DNA from: Pseudomonas caspiana
Lineage (GTDB): Bacteria > Pseudomonadota > Gammaproteobacteria > Pseudomonadales > Pseudomonadaceae
NCBI RefSeq assembly: GCF_002158995.1
Contig: NZ_LOHF01000006.1
Location: 159,041-223,040 of the forward strand
Direction: 5' to 3'
Length of the DNA stretch: 64,000 bases
Positions 10,333-19,898 of the stretch are shown one piece after another (the stretch's first letter is position 1; each line of letters starts with the position of its first letter). The position numbers and the translations under genes are program-made. The notes beneath the pieces were generated by a model. That model had not been told where the DNA came from and made no database searches. It saw only the letters and a program-made list of their open reading frames with translations.

Positions 10333-10350
10333 AATAAGAAAAATAAAAAT
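10333..10350 (+). promoter_or_regulatory. Six tandem AAN triplets (Crc/Hfq-type site) in the regulator leader
   Basis: The leader reads AAT AAG AAA AAT AAA AAT, six uninterrupted AAN triplets, ending 16 nt before the start codon of the AcoR-like regulator and close to its AGGA ribosome site. Crc-dependent repression in Pseudomonas uses A-rich AANAANAA sites on which Hfq binds and blocks translation. Confidence 0.65.
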
Positions 10351-10366
10351 ACATGCAGGATCCACC

Positions 10367-12211
10367 ATGGCCATACACCGTGCATCCGTTGCTCATGACG
10401 CCATCATCCGAGACTCATGGTCCCGCTGTCGGGACTTTGGTCTGAGTCATCAGTCCACCCCCTCTTTCGGCCAATTACCGAAAGATCAGGTATCGCAGTT
10501 ACTGGAGCGCCATCAGGCACTGGTGCACACCACCCACCAGGAAGTCCTGCCCTTTTACGAAAACATCCTCAGTAACTCCAACTGCCTGATCATGCTGGCC
10601 GATGATCGCGGTCAGTTGCTCAAGTCATGGGGCACGCAGCGTTTTATCGAGCCGTCTCATGCCCATGGCTTCATGGCCGGGGCCAGCTGGATTGAAAGCG
10701 CTACGGGCACCAATGCCATTGGCACCGCACTGGTCTGCGAACAGGCGGTACACATCGAGCACAACGAACACTTTCTCAAAGCCAACCGTTTCATGACCGG
10801 TTCGGCAGCCCCCATTTATGATGCTGCGCGGCGGATGATTGCGGTACTGGATGTCTCCAGCGACAGCTTCCTGCCGCCCTCCCACACGCTGGGCATGGTG
10901 AAAATGATGAGCCAGTCGGTAGAAAACCGACTGATCCTCGATCAGTTTCAGGACAGCCACTTCCAGCTGACCTTCAACACCGGGCTGAACAACCTCGACA
11001 GTCAGTGGGCCGGCTTGCTGATATTTGATGAAAACGGGCGGATCATCAGCGCCAACCGTCGCGCCGATAATCTGTTGGGGGGCAGCCCGATGCGGACGAG
11101 CATCGAAGCGCTGTTCAATAACCCGACGGCATTTTTGCTCAACCAGCCTGAAGGCTTGCCGTTCTCCCTTCTGGCCTCAGGGAACAACCGCTTTCATGGC
11201 GTATTGAGACGGCCTAAACGTAATCCGCTGAGCCTGCATGTTTTCCAGCCCGCGCTTAAACCAGCCGTGCAGGATGGCGTCCCCCTGTCAGCCGTCAGTC
11301 TAGGGGACGCCAAAGTAGATAAAGCTGTGCGTCAGGCTGAGCGGCTGCTTGAAAAGAACATCGCCCTGCTGATCCATGGCGAAACCGGTGTGGGTAAAGA
11401 GGTGTTCGTCAAAGCCTTGCACAACGCCAGCTCCCGATCCGCCAGGCCACTCATAGCAGTCAACTGCGCAGCGATTCCGGCAGAGCTGGTGGAGTCGGAG
11501 TTATTTGGCTATGAAAAAGGCGCGTTCACCGGCGCGCACTATAAAGGCAGCATTGGCCTGATCCGCAAGGCCGACAAGGGGACGCTGTTCCTCGACGAAA
11601 TTGGCGACATGCCACTGCCGGTTCAGGCGCGTCTGTTACGGGTGCTGCAGGAACGCTGTGTACAGCCACTGGGCAGCAGCGAGTTGCACCCGGTTGACGT
11701 GCGGCTGATATCCGCGACCAACCGTAATCTGCGCGATGAGGTATTGGCCGGGCGCTTCCGTCAGGATTTGTATTACCGGATCAGCGGGCTGAATCTCGAA
11801 CTTCCTCCCCTGCGTGAACGCACCGACAAGGCTGCACTGGTTCAGCAAATCTGGGAGCAGCATCGCGAAGCGAAGCAGACTCGAGGCTTCGAGCCAAAAG
11901 TGCTGGCGTTGTTTGATCGTCACCCGTGGCCGGGTAACTTGCGTCAACTCAGCAATGTGATTCAGGTGGCGTTGGCCTTGGCGGATGAGGAGGTCATCGG
12001 CACCGAGCATCTTCCGGATGATTTTTTTGCGGATCTGGAGATGAGTTTGCAGGATGTGCCGTCAGTATTCAGTGACAAAGCACAGTTGCATGAGACGGAA
12101 GATCTGGATGAGCTATTGCGGGCTGCTGGCGGGAATATTTCCCAGCTGGCCAAGCGCCTGGGGGTGAGCCGCAATACGCTTTACAAGCGGTTGCGGGAAA
12201 GACAGGGTTGA
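10367..12211 (+). CDS. Sigma-54-dependent Fis-family (AcoR-like) transcriptional activator
   Basis: A 614-residue bacterial enhancer-binding protein. Order of domains: an N-terminal GAF-like sensor region (about 60-200), a linker that may hold a PAS-like fold (about 215-290), an AAA+ domain with Walker A GETGVGKE (338-345) and the sigma-54-contacting GAFTGA loop (385-390), and a C-terminal Fis-type helix-turn-helix (about 575-612). No receiver domain is present, so it is probably controlled by a small ligand rather than phosphorylation. The start at MAIHRAS has AGGA at the right distance. It is divergent from the importer operon with its sigma-54 promoter, so it very likely activates it; the inducer, perhaps glycerol or another polyol, is inferred. 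Confidence 0.9.
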   Translation: MAIHRASVAHDAIIRDSWSRCRDFGLSHQSTPSFGQLPKDQVSQLLERHQALVHTTHQEVLPFYENILSNSNCLIMLADDRGQLLKSWGTQRFIEPSHAHGFMAGASWIESATGTNAIGTALVCEQAVHIEHNEHFLKANRFMTGSAAPIYDAARRMIAVLDVSSDSFLPPSHTLGMVKMMSQSVENRLILDQFQDSHFQLTFNTGLNNLDSQWAGLLIFDENGRIISANRRADNLLGGSPMRTSIEALFNNPTAFLLNQPEGLPFSLLASGNNRFHGVLRRPKRNPLSLHVFQPALKPAVQDGVPLSAVSLGDAKVDKAVRQAERLLEKNIALLIHGETGVGKEVFVKALHNASSRSARPLIAVNCAAIPAELVESELFGYEKGAFTGAHYKGSIGLIRKADKGTLFLDEIGDMPLPVQARLLRVLQERCVQPLGSSELHPVDVRLISATNRNLRDEVLAGRFRQDLYYRISGLNLELPPLRERTDKAALVQQIWEQHREAKQTRGFEPKVLALFDRHPWPGNLRQLSNVIQVALALADEEVIGTEHLPDDFFADLEMSLQDVPSVFSDKAQLHETEDLDELLRAAGGNISQLAKRLGVSRNTLYKRLRERQG

Positions 12212-12246
12212 GTCACGACCAACAGTTGAACTGGAATGCAATCCCT

Positions 12247-12334
12247 GTGGGAGCTGAGCTTGCTCGCGATACCGACACCTCGGTTTCAGATCAAACACCG
12301 AGGTGCCTGTATCGCGAGCAAGCTCAGCTCCCAC
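12247..12334. repeat. REP palindrome pair (GTGGGAGCTGAGCTTGCTCGC type)
   Basis: Long inverted repeat with arms GTGGGAGCTGAGCTTGCTCG and their exact complement, and an inner pair CACCTCGGT / ACCGAGGTG. It lies between the regulator and cysS, both ending here. This is the common Pseudomonas REP doublet, probably acting as a transcript end and as a target of REP-associated transposase activity. Confidence 0.85.
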
Positions 12335-12399
12335 AAAGTTTTGCATCTTCTGCGAGACCGCGCTGTATCAGCAACACAGCGCAGATCAAAGTCAGCTAA

Positions 12400-13782
12400 T
12401 CAATCCGCCAACCGCCAGGTCGTCCCGCCTTTGCCGTCTTCCAACACCACGCCCATGGCGGTGATCTGGTCGCGGATGCGGTCGGATTCTGCCCAGTCCT
12501 TGGCTGCACGGGCAGCCAGACGAGCTTCAATCAGCGCTTCGACTTCTGCCGCATCAACCCGACCTTCAGCGCCAGCGCGCAAGAAGTCATCGGCTTCAAG
12601 CTGCAAGACGCCCAACACACTGGCCAGTTGCTTCAAGCGGGCAGCCAGGCCGGCTGCCGCCAACAGATCGGTTTCGCGCAAACGGTTGATCTCACGAACC
12701 ATCTCGAACAGCACCGCGCAGGCTTCCGGTGTACCGAAGTCGTCGTTCATGGCCGCAGAGAAGCGCTCCACGAACGCCTCGCCACCCACTGGCTCGGAAA
12801 CCGGCAAGCCACGCAGGGCGTGATAGAAACGCTCAAGCGCGCTCTTGGATTCCCTGAGACTGTCTTCGGAATAGTTAATCGCGCTGCGGTAATGGCTGGA
12901 AACCAGCAGATACCGCACCACTTCCGGCGAGTACTTTTCCAGCACGTCGCGAATGGTGAAGAAGTTGTTCAAGGACTTGGACATCTTCTCGCCATTGATG
13001 CGAATCATGCCGCAGTGCAACCAGGCGTTGGCGTAGGTTTTACCAGTAGCCGCTTCGCTCTGGGCGATTTCGTTCTCGTGGTGTGGGAACTCAAGGTCGC
13101 TGCCGCCACCATGAATATCGAACGTTTCACCCAGGCAGCAGGTGGACATCACCGAGCACTCGATGTGCCAGCCCGGACGCCCGGCGCCCCATGGCGAATC
13201 CCAGCTCGGCTCGCCCGGCTTGACGCCTTTCCAGAGCACGAAGTCCAACGGATCATCCTTGGACTCGTCTACTTCGATACGTGCGCCAATACGCAGGTCT
13301 TCGATCTTCTTGCGCGACAGCTTGCCATAACCGAGGAACTTGCCGACGCGGTAATACACGTCGCCATTACCTGGCGCGTAGGCATAGCCCTTGTCGATCA
13401 GGGTCTGAATCATGGCGTGCATGCCGTCGATGTAGTCGGTCGCACGCGGCTCCATATCCGGTTTGAGGATATTCAGCCGTGCTTCGTCCTCATGCATCGC
13501 GTCGATCATGCGCGCCGTCAGCGCATCAAACGACTCACCGTTTTCACGGGCACGATTGATGATCTTGTCGTCAATGTCGGTGATGTTGCGCACATACGTC
13601 AGGTCGTAACCGCTGAACCGCAGCCAGCGGGTAACGAGGTCGAACGCCACCATACTGCGGCCGTGGCCAAGGTGGCAGTAGTCGTATACGGTCATCCCGC
13701 AGACGTACATGCGCACCTTGTTGCCATCCAGCGGCTTGAAGACTTCTTTGCTCTTGGTGAGCGTGTTGTAGATAGAAAGCAC
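12400..13782 (-). CDS. cysS: Cysteinyl-tRNA synthetase
   Basis: Class I aminoacyl-tRNA synthetase that charges tRNA-Cys. The 460-residue protein has the usual length, the HIGH-type motif [11 protein letters not shown], zinc-site cysteines including Cys28 in VCGMTVYD, the region [21 protein letters not shown], and the KMSKS motif in [11 protein letters not shown], followed by the DALR anticodon-binding domain. It begins 9 bp after the glnS stop, so the two synthetases form an operon. A REP doublet lies past its 3' end. Confidence 0.97.
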   Translation of the reverse strand: MLSIYNTLTKSKEVFKPLDGNKVRMYVCGMTVYDYCHLGHGRSMVAFDLVTRWLRFSGYDLTYVRNITDIDDKIINRARENGESFDALTARMIDAMHEDEARLNILKPDMEPRATDYIDGMHAMIQTLIDKGYAYAPGNGDVYYRVGKFLGYGKLSRKKIEDLRIGARIEVDESKDDPLDFVLWKGVKPGEPSWDSPWGAGRPGWHIECSVMSTCCLGETFDIHGGGSDLEFPHHENEIAQSEAATGKTYANAWLHCGMIRINGEKMSKSLNNFFTIRDVLEKYSPEVVRYLLVSSHYRSAINYSEDSLRESKSALERFYHALRGLPVSEPVGGEAFVERFSAAMNDDFGTPEACAVLFEMVREINRLRETDLLAAAGLAARLKQLASVLGVLQLEADDFLRAGAEGRVDAAEVEALIEARLAARAAKDWAESDRIRDQITAMGVVLEDGKGGTTWRLAD

Positions 13783-13791
13783 TGAGGCTCC

Positions 13792-15486
13792 TTAAGACCA
13801 CGAATCTCGTAGCGTTACAGTCCGGTTGAATACCGGCTGACCTGGTTTCGAGTCCTTGATGTCCGCGCAGAAATAGCCTTCGCGTTCGAACTGGAAACGG
13901 TCTTCCGGTTGCGCTTGTCCCAATGAAGGTTCAGCACGACAACCGGTCAGCACTTGCAGGGAATCCGGATTGATGTTGTCCAGGAAGGTCGCACCGTCTT
14001 CAGCCTTTTCAGGATTTGGCGAACGGAACAGACGATCGTACAGACGCACTTCGCATTCAACGCTTTCAGCCGCCGGGACCCAATGCACGACGCCTTTGAC
14101 CTTGCGGCCTTCAGGGTTCTTGCCCAGGGTGTCCGGGTCGTAGGAGCAACGCAACTCGACGATGTTGCCGTCGGCATCCTTGATGGCTTCGTCGGCACGG
14201 ATCACATAGCTGCCGCGCAGACGCACTTCGCCATTCGGTTCAAGACGCTTGTAGCCTTTTGGCGGCTCTTCCATGTAGTCGTCGCGGTCAATGTAAATCT
14301 CGCGGGAGAACGGCAGCTCGCGTACGCCGAGGTCTTCTTTCGGGTGACGCGGCAGCTCAAGCTTCTCGACCTGGCCTTCCGGATAATTAGTGATCACTAC
14401 TTTCAGCGGACGCAGCACGCACATGGCACGCGGCGCGCTGTGGTCCAGGTCGTCACGGATGCTGAATTCCAGCATGCCGAAATCCACTACGCCGTCGGAA
14501 CGGTTGGTGCCGATCATTTCGCAGAAGTTACGGATCGACTTCGGCGTGTATCCTCGACGACGGAAGCCCGACAACGTCGACATGCGCGGGTCATCCCAAC
14601 CGTGAACGTGCTTTTCATCGACCAGTTGCTTCAGCTTGCGCTTGCTGGTGATGGTGTAGTTCAGGTTCAGGCGCGAAAACTCGTACTGACGCGGTTTGCT
14701 TGGCACCGACAGGTTGTCGAGGAACCAGTCATACAGCGGACGATGGCTTTCGAATTCCAGGGTGCAGATCGAATGGGTAATACCTTCGATAGCGTCCGAT
14801 TGGCCGTGGGTAAAGTCGTAGATCGGGTAGATGCACCACTTGTCGCCAGTCTGGTGGTGATGAGCATGGCGAATGCGATACAGGATCGGGTCGCGCAGGT
14901 TCATGTTCGGCGAAGCCATGTCGATTTTGGCGCGCAGAACACGGGCACCGTCTTCGAATTCACCGGCTTTCATGCGAGCGAACAGATCCAGGTTTTCCTC
15001 GACGCTGCGCTCACGGAACGGGCTGTTCTTGCCCGGTTCGGTCAGGGTCCCGCGGTATTCACGCGCCTGTTCCGGGGTCAGATCGTCCACATAAGCCTTG
15101 CCAGCCTTGATCAGCTCGACAGCCCAGTCGTGCAATTGATCGAAATACTGCGAGGCGTAGCGCACTTCGCCATCCCATTCGAAGCCCAGCCACTTCACGT
15201 CGCTTTCGATGGCGTCGATGTATTCCTGGTCTTCCTTGGCCGGGTTGGTGTCATCGAAACGCAGGTGCGTGACGCCACCGAATTCCTGAGCCAGACCGAA
15301 ATTCACGCAGATCGACTTGGCGTGACCGATGTGCAGATAGCCGTTAGGCTCCGGCGGAAAACGGGTCACGATCTTTGTGTGCTTACCCGAATCGAGGTCA
15401 GCCTGGACAATCGGGCGCAGGAAATTGGTAGGAATTGCAGGGCCTGCCTTTGAATTCGCAGCGGGGTCTTGAGTGGGCTTGCTCAT
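13792..15486 (-). CDS. glnS: Glutaminyl-tRNA synthetase
   Basis: Class I synthetase that charges tRNA-Gln directly. The 564-residue protein has HIGH as [10 protein letters not shown], the ERS-family motif [10 protein letters not shown], and the KMSKS-like loop TSKRKL, followed by the C-terminal anticodon-binding beta-barrels. The start at MSKPTQDPA is preferred: AAGGA lies 5 bp upstream, while the longer frame begins at a TTG inside that ribosome site. It is first in a glnS-cysS operon and is divergent from ppiB. Confidence 0.97.
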   Translation of the reverse strand: MSKPTQDPAANSKAGPAIPTNFLRPIVQADLDSGKHTKIVTRFPPEPNGYLHIGHAKSICVNFGLAQEFGGVTHLRFDDTNPAKEDQEYIDAIESDVKWLGFEWDGEVRYASQYFDQLHDWAVELIKAGKAYVDDLTPEQAREYRGTLTEPGKNSPFRERSVEENLDLFARMKAGEFEDGARVLRAKIDMASPNMNLRDPILYRIRHAHHHQTGDKWCIYPIYDFTHGQSDAIEGITHSICTLEFESHRPLYDWFLDNLSVPSKPRQYEFSRLNLNYTITSKRKLKQLVDEKHVHGWDDPRMSTLSGFRRRGYTPKSIRNFCEMIGTNRSDGVVDFGMLEFSIRDDLDHSAPRAMCVLRPLKVVITNYPEGQVEKLELPRHPKEDLGVRELPFSREIYIDRDDYMEEPPKGYKRLEPNGEVRLRGSYVIRADEAIKDADGNIVELRCSYDPDTLGKNPEGRKVKGVVHWVPAAESVECEVRLYDRLFRSPNPEKAEDGATFLDNINPDSLQVLTGCRAEPSLGQAQPEDRFQFEREGYFCADIKDSKPGQPVFNRTVTLRDSWS

Positions 15487-15693
15487 AGGATCCTTGGACA
15501 ATACAAGTGCGCGGCCAGGGTAGGCCGACTAAATCAAAGCGCTTATGATAGCCGAAGCTGTCAATAGGCTAACAGCGCCCTGTAAGAAAACCGTCGAGTT
15601 AAAAACTCGAAAGAATTATGTAACGACCTCTGTAAACTGCGCGTCTGGGTTATAACGCGTCCATTCACGAATGCCAAAAGAGCGACTTTTGAT

Positions 15694-16197
15694 ATGTCCA
15701 AAGTAAAATTGACCACCAACCACGGCGACATCGTCCTGGAACTGAACGCTGAAAAAGCGCCGTTGACCGTTGCCAACTTCATCGAATACGTCAAGGCCGG
15801 TCACTACGAAAACACCGTATTCCACCGCGTCATCGGCAACTTCATGATCCAGGGCGGCGGTTTCGAGCCAGGCATGAAAGAAAAGAAAGACAAGCGCCCA
15901 AGCATCCAGAACGAAGCTGACAACGGCCTGCCGAACAAGAAGTACAGCGTTGCAATGGCCCGTACCATGGAGCCGCATTCTGCCTCCGCACAGTTCTTCA
16001 TCAACGTGGCTGACAACAGCTTCCTCAACCACAGCGCCAAGACCACTCAAGGCTGGGGTTACGCTGTATTCGGTGAAGTGATCGAAGGCACTGACGTTGT
16101 CGACAAGATCAAAGGCGTGGCCACCGGCAGCAAATCCGGCCACCAGGACGTACCGACTGAAGACGTGATCATCGAGAAAGCCGAGATCGTTGAGTGA
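15694..16197 (+). CDS. ppiB: Peptidyl-prolyl cis-trans isomerase B (cyclophilin)
   Basis: Cytoplasmic cyclophilin that speeds cis-trans isomerisation of X-Pro bonds. The 167-residue protein has the active-site set FHRVI...FMIQGG (catalytic Arg), [10 protein letters not shown] and the family's overall length. No signal peptide is present, which separates it from periplasmic PpiA. It overlaps lpxH by 4 bp (GTGA), so the two are translationally coupled. Confidence 0.96.
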   Translation: MSKVKLTTNHGDIVLELNAEKAPLTVANFIEYVKAGHYENTVFHRVIGNFMIQGGGFEPGMKEKKDKRPSIQNEADNGLPNKKYSVAMARTMEPHSASAQFFINVADNSFLNHSAKTTQGWGYAVFGEVIEGTDVVDKIKGVATGSKSGHQDVPTEDVIIEKAEIVE

Positions 16198-16955
16198 TAT
16201 TGCTGATCTCCGATCTGCATTTGCAGGAAGAACGCCCGGACATTACCCGGGCGTTTCTGGATCTGATCGCGGGCCGTGCCCGCGATGCTCAGGCCCTGTA
16301 TATCCTCGGTGATTTTTTCGAGGTCTGGATTGGCGATGATGCAATGTCACCCTTCCAGCGTTCGATTTGCCAGGCGTTGCGAGCGCTGAGCGATAGCGGC
16401 ACCCAAATATTTCTGATGCACGGCAATCGCGACTTCATGATTGGCCGTGCGTTCTGTAAGGCGGCCGGCTGCACCTTGCTGCCGGACCCGAGCGTTGTTC
16501 AGTTGAACGGCGAGCCGGTGCTGCTGATGCATGGCGACAGCCTGTGCACCCGGGACGAAGGCTACATACGCATGCGCCGTTACCTGCGTAACCCGCTGAC
16601 GTTGTTCGTGCTGCGCAACCTGCCTAAAAGCACCCGGCACAAACTGGCGCGCAAACTGCGCAATGAAAGCCGTTCGCAAACCCGCATGAAAGCCAATGAC
16701 ATTGTCGACGTAACCCCCGAAGAAGTGCCCGAAGTGATGCAGCAATTCGGCGTACGCACCCTGATCCACGGCCATACCCACCGCCCCGCCATCCATAAGC
16801 TACAGATCGGCGATCAGGCAGCGCGGCGCATTGTGCTGGGTGACTGGGACAAGCAAGGCTGGGCCGTGCAGGTGGATGAACAAGGGTTTCAGCTGGGGGC
16901 GTTTGATTTTGTGCCGGAGCAGCAACCTGCCCTTCCTTCCCCCGAGACACACTGA
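16194..16955 (+). CDS. lpxH: UDP-2,3-diacylglucosamine diphosphatase LpxH
   Basis: Calcineurin-like phosphoesterase that splits UDP-2,3-diacyl-glucosamine to lipid X and UMP in lipid A synthesis at the inner membrane. Metal-binding motifs are in the expected order: DLHL (DxH), [23 protein letters not shown] and HGHTHRP. The 253-residue length is slightly longer than the family's usual 240. It starts with GTG overlapping the ppiB stop codon. Confidence 0.96.
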   Translation: MILLISDLHLQEERPDITRAFLDLIAGRARDAQALYILGDFFEVWIGDDAMSPFQRSICQALRALSDSGTQIFLMHGNRDFMIGRAFCKAAGCTLLPDPSVVQLNGEPVLLMHGDSLCTRDEGYIRMRRYLRNPLTLFVLRNLPKSTRHKLARKLRNESRSQTRMKANDIVDVTPEEVPEVMQQFGVRTLIHGHTHRPAIHKLQIGDQAARRIVLGDWDKQGWAVQVDEQGFQLGAFDFVPEQQPALPSPETH

Positions 16956-16959
16956 CCCT

Positions 16960-17046
16960 GTGGGAGCGAGGCTTGCCCGCGATAAGAGCGCCGCAGATAT
17001 CAGGGCCATCGAATCCAGCCTTATCGCGGGCAAGCCTCGCTCCCAC
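16960..17046. repeat. REP palindrome pair (GTGGGAGCGAGGCTTGCCCGC type)
   Basis: Inverted repeat with long complementary arms beginning GTGGGAGCGAGGCTTGCCCG. It sits between the convergent lpxH and emrB-like genes and probably marks both transcript ends. Confidence 0.85.
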
Positions 17047-17074
17047 AAGTCATGTGTGAAGCCTCAAAACCGCA

Positions 17075-18613
17075 TCAATGCCCGCCCCCAGCCGCAGGCC
17101 CGGCCTTGGCGGTGAATGGCGGTTTGGCCAGCCAGACCAGCAGAATCAAGCCCATGAACACCCAGCCCAGCAGATAAAAGTAATCCACCGTGGACATCAT
17201 GTACGCCTGACTGCTGAGGGTCTGCTCCAGTTGCGCATAAGCCGAAGGACTCGCACCACCCAGTGCATTCAGCGCATCCCGGGTAGCAGGGTCGTAAGTG
17301 CTGATGTTTTCACTCAAGTAAGCATGATGCTGATCGGCGCGGCGGATCCAGATCCAGGTGGTCAGCGATGCAGCGAAGCTACCGCCCAGCGTGCGCAGGA
17401 ACGTCGCCAAACCAGAACCGTCAGCAATCTGATTGGGCGGCAAGTCCGACAGCAGGATGCTCAGGGTCGGCATGAAGAACAACGCAACGCCCGCCCCCAT
17501 GAACAACTGCACCAACGCGATGTGTTCAAAGTCCACCTCATTGGTGAACCCCGACCGCATAAAGCAACTGGTACCAATCGCCAGGAACGCCAACCCGGCC
17601 AACAAGCGCAGGTCGAACTTGTGTGCGTACTTGCCGACAAAAGGCGACATCAATACCGGCAAGATGCCGATGGGTGCCACGGCCAGCCCTGCCCAAGTGG
17701 CGGTGTAGCCCATCTGGGTTTGCAGCCACTGAGGCAGCAGCAGATTGATACCGAAGAAGCCGGCATAGCCACCGACCAGCACCATGGTGCCGATGCGAAA
17801 GTTACGGAATGCAAACAGCCGCAGATTGACGATGGGGTGCTTGTCGGTCATTTCCCAGATCACGAAGACCGACAACGCTACAGCTGAGATCAAGGCGCCG
17901 ATAACGATGAAGTTCGACTCGAACCAATCCAGGTCATTGCCCTTGTCGAGCACGATCTGCAAGGCACCGACACCGATAATCAGGGTAATCAGCCCGACAT
18001 AATCCATGGGCTGGTAACTGGTCACCACCGGCCGTTTGGCCATTTGCATGCGCACAACGAGCACCGCGAACAGACCGATCGGAATGTTGATGAAGAAGAT
18101 CCACGGCCAGCTATAACTGTCGGTGATCCAACCGCCGAGAATCGGCCCGGCAATCGGTGCGACCACCGTGACCATCGCCAGCAGTGCCAGTGCCATCCCC
18201 CTTTTCGCCGGAGGATAGACCGCAATCAGCAAGGTCTGCGTCATCGGGTACAACGGCCCCGCTACTACGCCTTGCAGCACGCGAAAGCCCACGAGCTCCG
18301 GCATCGACTGGGAAATCCCGCACAGGAACGAAGCCAGAACAAACAGAATCGTCGCCCACAGGAACAGCTTCACCTCGCCAAAGCGGCGGCTCAGCCAGCC
18401 GGTCAGCGGCAAGGCAATGGCATTACTTACGGCGAATGAAGTAATAACCCAAGTGCCCTGCTCCGAGCTGACGCCCAGATTGCCGGAAATGGTCGGCAAG
18501 GCAACGTTGGCAATCGTCGTGTCGAGGACCTGCATGAAGGTCGCCAGGGACAGGCCGATGGTACACAGCAGCAGGCTCGGTGGCGTAAATGATGCGGGGG
18601 CGTTGGCGCTCAT
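17075..18613 (-). CDS. emrB: DHA2-family multidrug MFS transporter (EmrB/QacA type)
   Basis: Inner-membrane drug:proton antiporter of 512 residues with about 14 transmembrane segments. It shows the MFS motif GWLSRRFGEVK in the loop between segments 2 and 3, the EmrB-type sequence LDTTIANVALPTI in segment 1 and GPILGGWITDSYSWPWIFFIN in the segment 5-6 region. It is the last gene of the marR-OMF-emrA-emrB operon and would work with EmrA and the outer-membrane factor as a tripartite pump. AGGGA precedes the start. Substrates cannot be read from sequence. Confidence 0.9.
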   Translation of the reverse strand: MSANAPASFTPPSLLLCTIGLSLATFMQVLDTTIANVALPTISGNLGVSSEQGTWVITSFAVSNAIALPLTGWLSRRFGEVKLFLWATILFVLASFLCGISQSMPELVGFRVLQGVVAGPLYPMTQTLLIAVYPPAKRGMALALLAMVTVVAPIAGPILGGWITDSYSWPWIFFINIPIGLFAVLVVRMQMAKRPVVTSYQPMDYVGLITLIIGVGALQIVLDKGNDLDWFESNFIVIGALISAVALSVFVIWEMTDKHPIVNLRLFAFRNFRIGTMVLVGGYAGFFGINLLLPQWLQTQMGYTATWAGLAVAPIGILPVLMSPFVGKYAHKFDLRLLAGLAFLAIGTSCFMRSGFTNEVDFEHIALVQLFMGAGVALFFMPTLSILLSDLPPNQIADGSGLATFLRTLGGSFAASLTTWIWIRRADQHHAYLSENISTYDPATRDALNALGGASPSAYAQLEQTLSSQAYMMSTVDYFYLLGWVFMGLILLVWLAKPPFTAKAGPAAGGGH

Positions 18614-18678
18614 CGCGAATCCCTGAAAACTTGATGCTGCCCTGACCTTTCACAGGTCAGGGCATGCGGATTGGCGGA

Positions 18679-19893
18679 TCAGCGCTGAGCAGTCTTGCCG
18701 GTCAGTGCGCTGTTTTCATGAATCAGGCGATTGATCAAGGCGTCAGCCTCGGCCAGTTGCTGCTCATAGACATTGGTGCTGAATGAGGCCTGCTTCGGCG
18801 GCTGCTGCGCCAACACCGGCCCGCTCTGATCGTGCAGATCAACGTTTACTGTCGTGGACAGGCCGATGCGCAATGGATGCTTCGCCAGTTCTTCGGCATT
18901 GATGTGGATACGGACAGGAACGCGCTGAACGATCTTGATCCAGTTACCGGTGGCGTTCTGCGCTGGCAGCAAAGCGAATGCGCTGCCAGTACCGGCGCCC
19001 AGGCTGTCGATGGTGCCGCTGTACTTCACATCGCTGCCATAAAGGTCGGACTCGATTTCCACCGGCTGACCAATGCGCATGTTGCCCAGTTGGGTTTCCT
19101 TGAAGTTGGCATCAATCCACAACTGATCCAACGGGATCACCGCCATCAACGCGGTGCCCGGCTGAACGCGCTGGCCCAGTTGCACGGTGCGCTTGGCGAC
19201 GTAACCGGTGACGGGTGCGATCAGCGTGCTGCGAGCGTTGGCCAGGTAAGCCTGACGCAACTGGGCCGCTGCGGCTTTCACGTCCGGGTGCGACGACACT
19301 TCGGTGTCGTCCACCAACGCGACGCTGCTGGCCAGTTGCTGCTGAACATTGCTCAAGGCGCTCTGCGCACTGATCAAATCATCATGGGCGTGGGAAAGTT
19401 CTTCCTGAGAAATCGCCCCGCCAGCGGCCAGACTCTTGCGTCGGGTGTAGTTGTCCTGGGCCTTCTTCACTTCAGCGCGCTGGGCTGCCAATTGAGCTTT
19501 CATGCCGTCGACATTGCTGTACAGACCGCGAACCTGTCGCACAGTCTTGGCCAGACTGGCTTCGGCACTTTGCAGACCGACTTCGGCATCCGCAGGGTCG
19601 AATTGCAGCAACACCTGACCGGCGCGCACCAAATCACCATCATCCGCGCCAATGCTGGTCACGGTGCCGGTGACCAACGGCGTGATTTCCACCACGTTGC
19701 CGTTCACATAAGCGTCGTCAGTGTTTTCATTCCAGCGACCATACAGCTCATGCCAGGCCCAGACGCCCAGCCCTCCGAGAATGACGATCAATGCCAGCCC
19801 GAACAGGAGCAGTTTGCGCTTGCGTGGGTTACTGTCTTTTTTACTGTTTTCCGGAGCGTTGCCAGAAGTGTTTTCGCTAGCGGCAGTGGCCAT
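18679..19893 (-). CDS. emrA: HlyD-family membrane fusion protein (EmrA type)
   Basis: Periplasmic adaptor of 404 residues. An N-terminal cytoplasmic segment is followed by one transmembrane anchor (about residues 28-47), a lipoyl-like half (DAYVNGNVVEITPLVTGTV), a long coiled-coil hairpin (about 95-215), the second lipoyl half (STLIAPVTGYVAKRTV) and a beta-barrel domain. It links the MFS pump to the outer-membrane factor. It starts 5 bp after the outer-membrane factor's stop codon. Confidence 0.9.
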   Translation of the reverse strand: MATAASENTSGNAPENSKKDSNPRKRKLLLFGLALIVILGGLGVWAWHELYGRWNENTDDAYVNGNVVEITPLVTGTVTSIGADDGDLVRAGQVLLQFDPADAEVGLQSAEASLAKTVRQVRGLYSNVDGMKAQLAAQRAEVKKAQDNYTRRKSLAAGGAISQEELSHAHDDLISAQSALSNVQQQLASSVALVDDTEVSSHPDVKAAAAQLRQAYLANARSTLIAPVTGYVAKRTVQLGQRVQPGTALMAVIPLDQLWIDANFKETQLGNMRIGQPVEIESDLYGSDVKYSGTIDSLGAGTGSAFALLPAQNATGNWIKIVQRVPVRIHINAEELAKHPLRIGLSTTVNVDLHDQSGPVLAQQPPKQASFSTNVYEQQLAEADALINRLIHENSALTGKTAQR

Positions 19894-19898
19894 GACGA

